Shown here: in pieces, positions 1 to 11,943 of the stretch
Layout: each line of letters opens with the position of its first letter
How positions within the stretch are numbered: the first letter of the stretch is position 1
DNA from: Bugulina stolonifera
Lineage: Eukaryota; Bryozoa; Gymnolaemata; Cheilostomatida; Bugulidae
Assembly (NCBI GenBank): GCA_935421135.1
Contig: OW285196.1
Location: 13,823,001-13,887,000, forward strand
DNA length: 64,000 nucleotides
Direction: 5' to 3'
The notes under the pieces: generated by a model
Database searches by the model: none
What the model saw: only the letters and a program-made list of their open reading frames with translations
Told to the model about the DNA's origin: nothing
Position numbers and translations under genes: made by a program

Positions 1-377
1 AGGACTGCTCTTTGTGGAACCTTGTTACTTCTGTTATCTAATATATTAGTCTAATGTATAGGCTTAGTTGGATGTTCTGGATAAATTTTGTAACTTGTAA
101 AACATAACTTCACAGCACACTTGTCTGTCATATTTTCCCCCTGCTTTCTTGTTAAATGACTGTTCCACGCTAGGGTTTACTTAGCAGTTAGCCTCAAAAC
201 TGAAAGTCTTGCCATTGTCAACCAACACTTATTAAGAATTTGAGAGGACAGCTCTTGAAGTATTTCCTGATATCCTGGTATGGGAAATACCTTCAGGCTA
301 CCAACCCTTTTTATTTAGTAGGTAATATTTGTATTTGGACTTTCTCTTATTGTGTTATAGTGTATAATATTGTACAT
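1..377. other. AT-rich spacer, no gene seen
   Basis: No reading frame here looks like a protein and there are no convincing splice-bounded exons. The 68-codon open frame at 240-446 has no recognisable composition and runs into the duplicated repeat at 378-925. Confidence 0.5.
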
Positions 378-925
378 ATTTTGGTTTTATACTACTTGAC
401 ATGTCATAATATACTGACCACTCTCTTGTTACAACATTATAGTTGAATAAAACTGGACAAAACTTGACCTCTGAACGATATGCAATGTGCTATGACCACA
501 ATCAAACTCACAGTTTCGCCTTCTGCTAGCAATTTGCTGTTGAAAAAACATTATTTTGAAATGTCTTCCTCCAGCGGACAAGAAAGAGACCAAGAAAGAG
601 ACGACAACTTCTTAAACTCATAATACATGATCGAGCCATGAATAAACAAATTTTTGGTTTTATACTACTTGACATGTCATAATATACTGACCACTCTCTT
701 GTTACAATGTTATAGTTTAATAAAACTTGACAAAACTTGCCCTCAGAAGAGATAACCAGTGTTTAATAGTCATAATAATTATACCTACAGTGTTGCTCTT
801 CGCTGGCAATTTGTTGTTGCAAAAGCATGGTTTCAAGTTGTCTTCCTCTAGGAGACAAGAGGGAGAAGGCAACTTCTTAAACTCCTAGTACCAAAGCCAT
901 GAATAAATTGGCACTAATAAACCAC
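378..925. repeat. Tandem duplication, unit about 274 bp
   Basis: Two diverged copies lie head to tail. Both begin with TTTGGTTTTATACTACTTGA (at 379 and 653) and both continue through matching blocks containing ACTGACCACTCTCTTGTTAC, TGTCTTCCTC and CAACTTCTTAAACTC. I see no coding content. The copies differ by substitutions and small indels, so the duplication is not recent. Confidence 0.75.
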
Positions 926-1983
926 ATTGATCATATCTAGAAGTTGGCCTCTCCAAATTTAAACTATGAGAGGACAACTTCTGATTATAATCAATAGCGT
1001 ATTAGTGCCTATGCATGAATGCAGCAGTTATGTTGCTAACAGTATTTGACACCTTGCAGACTCTATACATTTCTATCAGGCATACATAGTTGCTGCAACT
1101 CGGTTTAAGTATTGCATAATGTAATTAATATGGGATTTCAGTTAATAGGGTAGATTCCTAGAATTTTATAACCACAGTCCACAGTTGAATAGTTTCGTTA
1201 AAAATTGATAAAGTAACACTTGGTATTCTGGTGCTATATTCCTCATAGAGCTAATGCATTCAATATGATCAGAATTGATTCATTGAGCCCCTATGACTTA
1301 TCTATACATTTATTATACGTAAAATAAATTAACAGAAAAGATCGGCATTATTTAATCCCACATGTGCATAATTATACATGTACATCTAGCAGCTGTGACA
1401 TGCCCGCCGAGACAACAGTTAGTATGCTGCAGTAATATACATGTAAAATCTATTTATAGTCCATTACAACACCAAATTGCTTTAGTCTACCCCTTCTGTG
1501 TACCTACATGTACACACATGTAAAAATAAACTAATACTTTCACAACTTTCATTGTCTTAGCTTACCTAAGTAACATAGACAACTGAACATGTAATGTGAG
1601 CAGTTACAGTGTAAAATATAGTATGTAGTAATACTACTACAATCATGTAGATTGCCTCCTAGTGGCAGGTATTCTAACAACAGTAATTTACCCACAGCCT
1701 GTGCCATAACATGTACTACACTGGTGTGATATATTTACAACACACAACAGTATCTTATTACACCAGAGTCCTAGTGGTATGGTATCAATCGGCCATCTTT
1801 ATAGAAGACAGCATTATTATTTGTGTAAAATAACTAGAATAACATAACACAATCTGGTTAAGGGTCTACAATGATGACATTGATTCAATAATATCATCAT
1901 CTTATGCCTTGATGTATATTGAAGGCCTTGGACTGTTAGACTGACTTAACTGCATACATCACACTAGTCAATCGAATCCTACT
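926..1983. other. 3' flank of the propeller-PAN gene
   Basis: AT-rich sequence downstream of the stop codon of the minus-strand gene ending at 1984. It has many ACATGTA-type palindromic words and no exon I can support. Part of it may be 3' untranslated region. Confidence 0.4.
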
Positions 1984-4900
1984 TTATATGTTGATGTATA
2001 TATCAGTAGCGGAAGAGTTGAGATTGTCACCACCATCTCCGATCAACCAGCAGAACTTAGTACTTTTATCATATGCAAATCCTGTACACTTTACACCAGA
2101 CTTGAGGCACTGGAGTGCGCATTGCCGGACTGATCGAGTTGAGAGTTTTTTGGTTGCCATATAGTCTGATGAGCTGGATCTGGAGAAGACCATTTCTAAA
2201 GGGAACAAAAGATGCTAGTGTGAAACATCTAGCCTGGATGTTACGCCGTTAGAAATTTTACTTCACGCAAAATTTGGATCATGAACCTGTTTCAATCTCT
2301 AAAAGATATTTCAAATTTAAACAAAGTTTCAGTAATCTTAAACCACTACTGTCTCACCATTCAATATTTGCAAAGAATACTGGTCATCTTATTTCATCAA
2401 GATTGATGTGCTGTTTGTCTTTGTAAACCTAGTGGCAGCCAAGATAAACTCATTTGAATATTGGCTATTATGACCTCCATTCAGCATTGAGACCTGTTAA
2501 GTTCCTATGGCTATGCCTGTCCTAAGTCTATACTTGTAACTTATGTACATAGGTAAGCTACTAACATCAAATAGCCCAGTAATCTTATTGAGCCAACACT
2601 AACTGTCATTCTATAAATAACTCTTGTGCACAGTGATGAATAAGTTAGAGTCATGCCCACAAAAAACAACGCAATGCCTTGCAAGTCCTATGGCTATCTC
2701 TGTAGCACAGTTTTATATAAACTGCTTGAGTGCTTCCAAAATTCCCAGCCTAGGCTGATTGAAGGTGAAATCAGCCAATATTAAAATAGAGTTTTCTTGG
2801 CAGCTGCTAGGTTACCAAAGACAAACAACACATCAATCTTACTGAAGAAGGATGAACAAGATTATTTGAAAATATTGAATGGTGCGACAGTAGTGGTTTA
2901 AACTACACTCTATAGCCAATAAACCACTATTTATATGCAATATCCACTTTCTCCACTTGAACTAAGTTGATTTTTCCACAAGCTTACCTCTCTTTAGTTT
3001 TGTTTCTTGTTCAACATCTTTGGGCTCCCTTGTCGTAGATACTTCTTTTGGTGGAACTGTTGCCTGCTCCTTTGTCGTAGTGACTCCTTCGGAAGCTGTT
3101 GTCAGTGCCCCAGTATGGTTAGCCTCTTCCTTCCCTTTTGGAGTTGTGGGAGTATTGACCGCCTCTGTTCTTATTCGGGTATCTGAAGCATCAAAAACTA
3201 CTACGGAGGCTGGTATAAAAGGTTGTTCGCAAGCGTTTTTACTTGCTCAAGATAACATCACATGCAGCTAGCGTCAAATGCATAACTTATGGATGGTTAA
3301 TGTATAACCAAGAAGAATGGCGTCGATTTATACCACCAAATGACTCAGTAGTCGGAACGTTTCACTGAAATTAGCTTACATTAAATAACACATGCTGAGC
3401 TATGCAAATAAACTGAATCTAAAGTACGCTAGCTATAGTAATCATTGCAGCTATATTCTCCTAACAGTAGACAGAGTAGAAATGCCTGTTCGCTGTGACC
3501 TTTTGCTGAACAAACGCCGTCAGAATAAGATTCAACGCCCCGGCGACCTAATAACTACTGCCATGCTTATTGGTTACACGGCACTGTGCTTAATTTTGGA
3601 AGCTACAGCGCATATTATTGTTTTACCTATATCATTAGGGGCTGTGCTGAAGGTAGCTAGAATGTTAAAGTAAAGCAAATAAATTTCAATTTCAATTCGT
3701 TGCACCTGAGTTACTCACTAGAATATTTTGTTCAATGAATCAATAAAGCTAATAAATGCAGGGGGGTAACTTTCCTGAAAAAGTTGAGGCGGCCAAAATT
3801 GGACTGGCTAACAGTAGCGGTGTGGTGAGGGTGCGTGCGGGATGGGGGAAGAAGGAAAGTGGGGCACCTCCCACAAGAAAGTTTTTGAAAATTCACTCAA
3901 AAACAGCCATTTTGATACATATTTGATGCATATTTGAGCTATATGTGATGGTACAAAAGTACAGAATGTTGCATAGTAATCTGCAAATAGTAAACTTCAA
4001 ATTAGTATACTGCAAAATAGTGCTTCTCTGTTTGGCTTGGCCATGACGTATACCATTGCAGTCCTTTACATCATTACATGACTTAGGCCTAAAAATGTAC
4101 ACACATTAATAAGAGGGGAAATAGTGCAAATTTAGTTGATGGATAGAGATGGAGAGTGGTATTCTAGGGTTCCCAAACCCTGAAGAACAGTGTTCGAAGT
4201 GGAACAAATGAGATGGGTGGGAACACTGTGCATGCAATCTTAGGGCATTTCCTATTGTTGAATACAGAATTACAGATGCAGTGATCATATCTTACAGATG
4301 AGATTAGTATTGTCACTGTATAGCTAACAAATTGAGTGAATTACTAAAATGAAAAAAGATTGTCCCGCAGTGGGATTCGAACTCGTGTCTCTATGCATGA
4401 ATACCAAGCACGCTACCAATTACGCTATCAAACCAGCAATGGCCTCATGCGAAAATTAGCCATCAATATAATTATACACATAGTAGCATCATTTTCATCA
4501 GAGTATGTTTATTTCATGTGGGGCACGGTATCTATGCCTTCCGATATTAGCTTAATTTTGTCTTCTTTTAACAAAAAGTTCGAGCGGCCAGGGCCGCCTG
4601 AGCCGCCTAGATAGTTACGGCCATGAAATGTTGTACATTGGTCGTCCATTCTGTCACTACAAAAAATGGCAAGTCAGGGAGTTGCCAACTCACTTTTTAT
4701 AATCCGAGCTGTCACGGAGGTCATCTGGTCAATCATTGCCCAAATAAATTCATTTATAATTGGCCCTTGACGCTCATGTGAGCCATGTATCTGCTGAGTT
4801 TACGATGAGAACAATTTGTGCGACTATGTAGGACTATCAGATGTTGAAATCTTCTTCGAGAACTGTGGTAAGATGTACATTCAGTTGCTAGCTGTGCGTT

Positions 4901-7888
4901 GCGTAGAACCTTTTTAGCCACCGACCTCATTTAGGAAGTAACAGATTCTGACAATTGCCCGTGTAAATTCCAGCTAAATTTAAACCTATGCACCTCTGAA
5001 GACCACTTAAATTTGACTATTACTATGCACTACATCGCTATGTCTACCTGATGTCATATATAGCCTAGGATCTTCAGTCATAAGTTGACATAACAGTTCA
5101 CATCACCGTGCCTACCTGATATTACATACAGCCTAGAGATCTCAGCCTTAAGATACAGATGATTGTCAGTAGATAGCATCAACGCAGCTTTTTTGAACTT
5201 AATGTTGGACAACGTAGCTCCAATTCCTTGACCTTCACCGTTGCCAATAGCACTGGAAGTGTTGGACAGCATGTCCAGGAGAACGTATCTACAGCATTAT
5301 AATGGATGTATAATAATAATAATGAGATGAGATAATAATAATAATAATGATAATAATAATAATGGCAGACTGTCTTTACGGAGTATGTCTGTGGTATTTT
5401 TCTATACCACGTACTTAGACATATTTATTTTATAGTGGTGTGTGAGCAGTGTTTGAAGTGGAAAAAATGAGGTGGGTACACGGTGCATGCAGAAAATATT
5501 TGAGAATTTGACATTACTATTGTCTCTCCTGGTTTTCTGTCAATATATAAAATGTTATACATATATATTTGTGGGTAAACAGTAGTACTTAGGATTTACT
5601 AATATAAAAATGTTTACCTAACATGATCACCTATTCCTCATATGTTACTTTGTAAAACCTATTAATATCGAAATGGAAAAAGTTTTAGGAACCAATTTGA
5701 TCAAAATATTAAACTGACTAGGTTAGCGACTTCTCGATGTTTTAGACGAGGCAGCGCACTGGTCGCAGTCAGTGATTAGGATGCTATCTATACTTTTACT
5801 AAAACAACTAGCGACTAGCAGATGTACTAGTGGGCTGTGAATAAAGGCAGATTAGCTCAACTGCTATTAAAAATTGAAAGAAGCCTTGAAATTTCCACCG
5901 CATTTCTTGCTGGTCGTGTACCCACTAAAATAACCACACTTTGAATACTGTGTGTGAGCTTTCTTAGGTCTCACCAACACTCTTCCGTCACTGTCTGTTG
6001 TGAACCCAGTGTAAAGCATTTTGTGACAAGGCCGGAACAGACGCTAATTATTATGCAGACAATATGAGGGCAGAATCAGCAGCCGAATTTGCGTACTATT
6101 CTTTTACATAACTGACTCTTAAAAATTAGTAGTAGCAACACTGTATAACATCAACTATCCAAAACCAGTCTTTGCTTAAAGTGATTGCCTGCATTGATTC
6201 CGTAGAAGCTAATCAAAGCGGAGTTGCTACTGCATGGACTTAGTTTACGCTAATTTCCAGAGGAACTGATGCTGAATTGTTCTCTCGTTCGATCAGTTTG
6301 AAACAGATTGCTTACCTGAGTTTGTAGACGTCAGCCACCAGAAAGAGGTTCCTGTTTATAGGAACAATTCTTCCGATCTTGTCGAACTGCGTAACAGAAA
6401 AGCTTCCTGTCGCATCTCCTGAACCTGAATTGCCAATTACCCTATGCTCTGTGTTGCCATCAAGAGAGACCACAACAACTTTCTCATGGTCAGAAGAATA
6501 ATATATTTTTCCACTTTCTTCCAAAACATAAAGGTACTTCACTCTTACACCGCTACTTACGTCACGAACTGTTTCAACCATGTCAGTTTGCAGATTGATT
6601 CGTTTTATACCATTAGAGTGGCTAATGTAGACAGTCTCATCCACTTTTTGGACAGACTTTGGATAATCAAGTCGACATTCTGTCTTACGGTGCCCATTTT
6701 TGTTTCCCGGCACATTGCATTCCCCAGCGTATACACCAACCAGCTCGGTTTGCAGATTGTATTCAAATATGCAATCTAGCTTGTTGATGGTAGCTAGAAC
6801 GTCAGATGTTGATAACAAATCGAAGCCCCTTACATTGTCACAAGAATACGGTATTTTATCCATAAATCTACAACAAATAGTGACAGCAGTTTGTAGTGTG
6901 GTTGTAGAGATGCATATTTTTATCAATCTTGTGGAAATAGAAATTCTTGAATCAATGTGTGATGGATTGCAGACAGGTTGAAGAAATAAACTATCCAGTA
7001 AACAGCACACTCAGTAATTCACTACATGCACCTGTATGATAAAATACTTTTTGTCAAAGACGACTTTATGGATGAAAATTTTTGCAATGTATTCTTAATC
7101 AATTAAATATACGTGTACATTGTACAAATGTATGTAGATGGTGACAGTTGATAACATTGCAAATATTAATTACCCATCATCTCCGATGGACTCTGACATC
7201 AGGCTCTCAATGGTTCTGTTGGGATGAACTCGGTAAAACAAACATTTAGTTACTATAATAAGCGTATCGCCCTCTTCATCAGATTTCTCCAACTTTATCC
7301 CATCTATGGCTTTCCCAATGGGGGATTCAATGAAAGCTGTAACTTTCCCGTCAATTTCTGGTACACTATGTGATGTGTAAATACATATAACATCTATTGA
7401 GATACTTTGATAGCAGCATCTACACCATACATTTTGTTGATGAGCTTGCACCACTATTTATGAGTAACAGGTTTTTATATCAACACGAAGTGCAAACGAA
7501 TTCGCTCTACATATGTTAGGTCATTGCTGGTATATATTTTTACAAATTTCATACTTGTTCAATCTATATTATTCTGTAAAAGATTTTACATGTGCATGTA
7601 GGTGCCTAAATACTTTTCTTCGTGTCCTAGGTACCTACAGATAACTGCATACTTAGATACGTAATACTTACCTTTGTACTGTAGACACATAATAGTTACC
7701 TTTGTACTGTAGTTACATAATACTTGCCTTTGTACTGTAGTTACAAAATACTCACCTTTGTACCGTAGTTACAAAATACTTACCTTTGTACTGTAGATAC
7801 ATAATACTTACCTTTGTACTGTAGATACATGTAAGTAACTGATGATCACACTGAACACGAAAATACAGGTAGCTTGTAAAGCAATCAT
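1984..7888 (-). CDS. Secreted NHL-like beta-propeller protein with C-terminal PAN/Apple domain
   Basis: Exons in transcript order: 7888-7812, 7365-7174, 6867-6316, 5288-5116, optional 3245-2988, 2195-1984. Phases match at every junction, giving 487 codons with the optional exon or 401 without. Exon 1 starts MIALQATCIFVFSVIISYL, a clear signal peptide. Residues from about 27 to 331 form a propeller-like region with NHL-type segments, for example a G-x-C-x-x-x-G-x-x-x-G stretch before a P-K-S turn, and IGNSGSGDATGSFSVTQF. The last exon has Cys spaced C-x3-C-x6-C-x11-C with GFAYD between them, as in PAN/Apple modules. The protein is probably extracellular and adhesive or ligand-binding. The propeller call rests on motif resemblance, and the exact repeat count is not clear. 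Alternatives are another secreted six-bladed propeller class. The exon 1 donor lies in a tandem repeat of donors. Confidence 0.75.
2338..2905. repeat. Inverted repeat (foldback element) in the propeller gene's last intron
   Basis: Arms of about 130 bp at 2338-2468 and 2774-2905 are reverse complements with scattered mismatches. Both outer ends carry TTAAACCACTACTGTC, and both arms share GATTGATGTGYTGTTTGTCTTTG. The spacer is about 300 bp. I found no convincing target-site duplication, so it may be an old MITE or foldback element. Confidence 0.75.
2988..3245 (-). CDS. Candidate cassette exon, Thr-rich linker of the propeller-PAN gene
   Basis: Minus-strand open stretch of 258 nt (86 codons) between an AG at 3246-3247 and a strong GTAAGC donor at 2987-2982. 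It would enter and leave in phase 1, exactly the phase linking the flanking exons, so it can be included or skipped without a frameshift. The peptide is rich in Thr, Lys and Glu (for example TTTKEQATVPPKEVSTTREP), like a mucin-type stalk between propeller and PAN domain. The acceptor is the weak point: the sequence before it is poor in pyrimidines. Confidence 0.55.
3392..3673 (+). CDS. Candidate small membrane protein, unrecognised
   Basis: A 93-codon open frame; the inner Met at codon 31 (MPVRCDLLLNKRRQNK) may be the real start. The C-terminal half is hydrophobic (TAMLIGYTALCLILEATAHI then VLPISLGAVLKVA), suggesting one or two membrane segments after a basic stretch. An AATAAA lies within about 10 bases of the stop, which would fit a short 3' end or a retroposed copy. 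It sits in an intron of the minus-strand propeller gene. I recognise no family, and chance is possible. Confidence 0.3.
   Translation: MLSYANKLNLKYASYSNHCSYILLTVDRVEMPVRCDLLLNKRRQNKIQRPGDLITTAMLIGYTALCLILEATAHIIVLPISLGAVLKVARMLK
4188..4240 (+). mobile_element. Terminal fragment of a hAT-type element (TIR family 1)
   Basis: Starts CAGTGTTCGAAGTGGAACAA and continues with a GGTGGG...ACACTGTGCATGC block, matching the ends of the elements at 5447-5950 and 16504-19361. I could not find a partner end with a matching 8-bp duplication, so this is a solo or truncated end. Confidence 0.65.
5308..5362. repeat. ATA/ATG microsatellite
   Basis: Imperfect run of TAA/TGA triplets in the intron upstream of exon 4 of the propeller gene. 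Confidence 0.8.
5447..5950. mobile_element. Non-autonomous hAT-type element (504 bp)
   Basis: Bounded by an exact 8-bp duplication TGTGTGAG at 5439-5446 and 5951-5958. The left end reads CAGTGTTTGAAGTGG. The right end, reverse-complemented, reads CAGTATTCAAAGTGTGG. A GGTGGGTACAC block lies inside each end. The 8-bp duplication and CAGTG ends are hAT hallmarks. No transposase is visible, so movement would depend on an enzyme supplied elsewhere. It sits in an intron of the propeller gene. Confidence 0.88.
7664..7836. repeat. 28-bp tandem repeat of the propeller gene's exon 1 splice donor
   Basis: About six copies of a unit that on the minus strand reads CTACAGTACAAAG then GTAAGTATTATGTAT. The first copy is the real end of exon 1 (donor at 7811). 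Each later copy repeats both the last coding bases and the donor. Using a later donor adds a multiple of 28 nt, so most choices shift the frame. Confidence 0.85.
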
Positions 7889-8267
7889 TGTTTGCTTCAA
7901 ATTTTCTAAACTAATAAGTATAGTCAATAATGACAAAGTGACAAAGTAGGGGATTTGAATTCAACACTCTCTTATCTATTCTCATTTCCACATTTGAGAG
8001 ATCATCCATTGCTGTGATTGGTTGCCTGGTTGCATGCTTTTTGTAAAAATTTATTTGTCATGCGCCTCATAAATTAATAGACAGTTACTATGTAAAATAG
8101 GTGCAGATGGTTGAACAGGAGAAGCGTTGGCACATAACTCCGTTGCTTTGAAAGTATAAATTCTGCCGCAAACCCGCCAACAGTGTTTTCTCCCATGTTA
8201 ATAATGTGCTGGCATAGTTGAAATTTAAGTGTGTAGTCGTGTCTAGTCTTCAAAAATTTACGACTGT

Positions 8268-8515
8268 TTGAAAAAGACAGTTTGAAACCGGACGTTTCGA
8301 AATTAGATAGTTCAACACCGGACAGTTCAAAACCCCAAACCCCAGATTTCAACAAATTTTAATTTCTAATATTGTTTTTTTTAAATAGATCAATTAAAAT
8401 TAATTGTCTGTGACTTGTGTTCTTCTAAATGTAATCTACACAGCTTCGAACTGTTCGGTTTCATACTGTCTGGTTGTGAAACGTCCTGTTTTGAACCTGT
8501 CTTTTTCGAAATTTC
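8268..8515. repeat. Short foldback with GACAGTTYRAAAC-like arms
   Basis: The arm around 8268-8340 (GACAGTTTGAAACCGGACG, then GGACAGTTCAAAACC) pairs with the arm around 8450-8515 on the opposite strand (GACAGGTTCAAAACAGGACG). Each arm is itself made of repeated GACAGTTYRAAAC words. It lies upstream of the propeller gene. Confidence 0.6.
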
Positions 8516-8539
8516 CCTTTGTAATGTTTGTATGTGCAT

Positions 8540-9010
8540 TCACACAGTGGTAACAGTGTAACATTGGCCCTGGAAGTTGCACAATAACATGGCGACAAAA
8601 AGGCCGGAGCCCGAACTCAAAAGGGTCGGCCATTATAAAACATGTTTATAATCATGAGAAGTACATTACATATCAAAACTAGCACATTCTGAGGCATAGG
8701 CCTCCTTTATGGTAGGCCTATAAACAGTTAAGCATGAGATATAAAGACATATATATAATAATAGTCTGGTATTTGCACATTATAAGCAAGATGCATTGAT
8801 ATAAGCACACACAACAGAACAACTTTATAGTTAAGAAAGATGAATAGGTAAGTGTCAGTGTATCAGGCCAAGGGTAGCCGATATGGTAATCGTACATGTG
8901 GAGTGTATGGGTCACCACACCTTTACCGGCCTTTATTGAGTGACTCTTATGTTATGCTCTATGATGTGTGACTGTATAACCTGTAACGTAATGCAGTAAG
9001 AGATGTTATC
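8540..9010 (-). mobile_element. Diverged LTR-like relict, copy 1
   Basis: On the minus strand the stretch GGCCGACCCTTTTG...CCATGTTATTG matches the element at 54150-55030 and, less well, the one at 10100-10740. The poly(A)-signal end of the family is missing here. No open frame. Boundaries are approximate. Confidence 0.45.
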
Positions 9011-9587
9011 ATTCCCATTGCTGAGTATTAAAAATTTTCACTTGAATCCAAATAGTTGAGTTTATCTATTATTCGATAAAACGGCTATCAATATGCCGTA
9101 AAGCAAAAGTAACTTTTACATTCAGTAAACAGAAGCGATGCCAGTAAAAGACAGTTGCAATCACTGGGCCTGCTTAGTTGAACCAAGGAGTAGAGGAGAG
9201 TTATACTCCTTGGTTACAGCATTAGAATTACTCAGGCAGCTCCGCTTAGTGAACTGCTGGTCACTGTGTAGACACAGCACACAGCCATGGAGCTGACTGT
9301 TCACCAAATATCAGTGCTAGCTATTAATAATTTATGGCTTGGGATGTTGTACCTAAGCACAGCACCCTGCACAATCGTTATTAGTCCGAGCTGCATGCTG
9401 CTTGTGCAATGTAAATGCGGTCAGTGTGTCACCAGATACGTATTTGTGAGCAAATAGCAGGTATCCCGCGCCTGATATCTGCCCACATCAAATGATCATT
9501 ACCTAATGGTAAACTTAAAATTGTCTTTGATAAATACATGTATTATATTGTAGTGTTTTATGGGGTCGGTCACACGGGTGCCGATGT

Positions 9588-10095
9588 AGCAGTTAGGTGC
9601 AGAAATGGAGAAATTTGGAAGTTTGCGAAACAGTTGCAAAATTTCAACACCCCATAGGAAGTTGAAAGCTGGTAGGAAATTGTAGGGTTGGCAGTAGCTG
9701 TATTTATTGACTTGTTGAGATGTTGAATTTCAATGATAGCATATAGAAACAAATCATGAAAAAGTTGAACTTGTTGGCAATTTACTAGTTTAGAGTTTGT
9801 TGAATAGCCCGTTGTTGAACACGAATAGTATTTATATATCAACTACTATGCCAACATGTTGAAGTTGGTTATCGACCCAACAACTTCAACGTGTTGGCAT
9901 AGTTGTTGATATATAAATACCATTTCTGCTCAACAAAGGGTTGTTCGACATTTTTCATCATTGCCATCCATTCAACAATGCAACAAGTTGAAAACTTTGT
10001 TTATATATAACGTAAGGTGGAGAAATTTGAAATGTTGGTTGATAAATTCATATATAAAGTCTCAAATATCTCTACTTCAGCACCTAACTCGAGTG
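9588..10095. mobile_element. MITE-like inverted-repeat element with central hairpin
   Basis: The outer ends are inverted: AGTTAGGTGCAGAAATGGAG near 9588 and, reverse-complemented, AGTTAGGTGCTGAAGTAGAG near 10095. In the middle, arms of about 40 bp (9827-9866 and 9882-9922) form a near-perfect hairpin containing CAACATGTTGAAGTTG. I found no target duplication, and the right end abuts the LTR-like copy at 10100. Confidence 0.6.
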
Positions 10096-10099
10096 TAGA

Positions 10100-10740
10100 A
10101 GTTCTTAATATTGAACTAAGGACGTAGGCACGATGCTTAGGCTCATTGAAGAGTCAAGGATTGACATAGGTCCGATGTTTATACTCATTAAGAGTGTGGT
10201 AAGTGTCTTAAGCGAGTATGAGGACAACGAGCTCGGGCACTAAAGGTCCAAAGGGAGCAAGGCTGGAGCTGCCTGCCTGCAACAGTAAGACTTTGTAGGT
10301 TGAGTTGAGAGATGTTGCTTTATTGGAGCGCAATCAACAACTGACTAGCATAAGAAAATGTGCTTGCTTTTATACTAAAAAGCCCGATAAGGTATCGGGT
10401 GGGGCGATAAGGTATCGGCCCAGAAATTGCATAACAATATGGCTGAAAAGTGCCGAGGCCATGACAAAAAGGGCTAATTATCATGTGAAATATATTATAT
10501 GTAAAAACTGGCATAAGCTGAGACATCGGCCATAATTTATAACAGGCAAAAGACTTAGAAATAGTTAGTACAATATAATATCCACTTGCTATGATGATGC
10601 ATATTGCGTAGTAACAATAATAGGCAAGTTTAGGCGTACATGATTGGATAATAATAATACATAAGTAGACACTAGGCAAGTTACACATGTAGTAATATAG
10701 AGTCAATACAGCTATTGTAAGAGTCTGCATGCTATGTGAG
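10100..10740 (-). mobile_element. LTR-like element, copy 2
   Basis: On the minus strand it carries a TATA-like AGTATAAAAG, then GTTGTTGATTGCGCTCCAATAAAGCAACATCTCT, which includes a poly(A) signal; the same order occurs at 54660-54750. Downstream blocks (ATCGTGCCTACGTCCTTA) also align with the copy near 55000. A promoter followed closely by AATAAA suggests an LTR. No coding sequence or partner LTR is visible. Confidence 0.55.
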
Positions 10741-11202
10741 CTGAAAACACCACACTATTTTTATGCTGGCTATGAATATATTCTACATCAGGTTTAAAAA
10801 TTCCTTTTATGAAAATTCATTGCCTTATTTACAATTACCTCCACTTTAGAAATCATGGTTTTTCTTAGAATCACCAAAGACAGATATGCAACAACTATTT
10901 TTAGTTGAGAGGGAAAGCAACTCCAAATATGAGCCCCAGTCACCACTGAGCTGTGTTCTGCAGCAGTGATCGGGGTGCTGGCACCTCAAGAGTAATTTTG
11001 AGCAAGGCTAAAGTGATTTGGAGACCGTTTAATCAATTGAAGAACAAGAGAGAAGTTAAAAATCACAGAGTCAAGCAATTAAAACTTTCTGCTAGACTAA
11101 ATTTTGAGGGTGGCAAGTGCCTACCTTGGCCTCTGGTTGTTCCAGCCCTGACCACAGCAATACAATAGTTAAGCAATTCTAGATCCTGGGTCTCAAAGAG
11201 CT
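10741..11202. other. Downstream flank of sulfatase gene A, no gene seen
   Basis: Sequence between the LTR-like copy and the gene A 3' end. The 71-codon plus-strand frame at 10953-11168 has no recognisable features. It may be decayed repeat sequence. Confidence 0.35.
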
Positions 11203-11208
11203 TTTATT
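11203..11208 (-). terminator. Poly(A) signal of sulfatase gene A
   Basis: AATAAA on the minus strand, five bases after the stop codon at 11214. This would give a very short 3' untranslated region. Confidence 0.6.
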
Positions 11209-11943
11209 GTAGCTTAAACCAAACAAGATATAGTGTAAGGGCAAGAGTTGTGCATATTGTTATAGTCTGTACTCTCTACAATATAAGATCTGTCCACTCT
11301 ACAAGAATGATGAACAGATTTTATTGGAAAGTCCACTTTAGGGTCACAGTACCCTGATCTTGGCACTCGAACTTCTGCTAGGGGCTTTGTGTTCTCATCG
11401 TCTATTGGTAGAGATGAACTGTATGTGTTCTGGATCCTCCCTACTTTATATCTGTTTATCATTCCTAATAACTTCTTTACCATTTCAGGATGCTGATCAT
11501 ACAGGTTTTTCTGTTCATACGGATCATCTGTTAAGTATAGGTAAGTGTGTTACTGGTAGAGAAGTGTCTTCATATTCTGTATGTAGTAGAGGGGCCGTGT
11601 AAATCGGGATTAAGTGTTACTTTCTTAGCCTTTTTCAAACAATATTGGATAGTTTTACCTTTGACAGTTTGATATCATTGCTTGCTCAGACGGCTGTTAG
11701 TTTTTATGTTGATGGTCCTGGGTTCTATTCCCATTGGAATACACAATGATACATGCATATAGAATGCTCTAGAAATTGAAATGCAGTGGTGTTGATGTAT
11801 CGATATCGTGGTTGATGCCCCTTCTTTTCTAAGTTAGGTTGGAAAGGCTATAGTCATTACCTTTTTAAAGAAACATCCTTACCTTTTTCAGTATCAACTC
11901 CTAAGCCTGTATCGTATTAACACATGCTACTACTACATATAAC

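Noticed and set aside
4364..4436. tRNA gene on the minus strand
   Set aside because: A-box-like TAGCGTAATTGG and B-box-like AGTTCGAATCC are present, but acceptor and anticodon stems do not pair. It is more likely a SINE head or tRNA relic.
3762..4624. A possible further transposon with GTAACT / AGTTAC ends
   Set aside because: The ends match poorly and no target duplication could be found.
6444..6981. Two plus-strand frames of 93-111 codons
   Set aside because: They are antisense to the 552-nt propeller exon, which has matching splice sites and phases.
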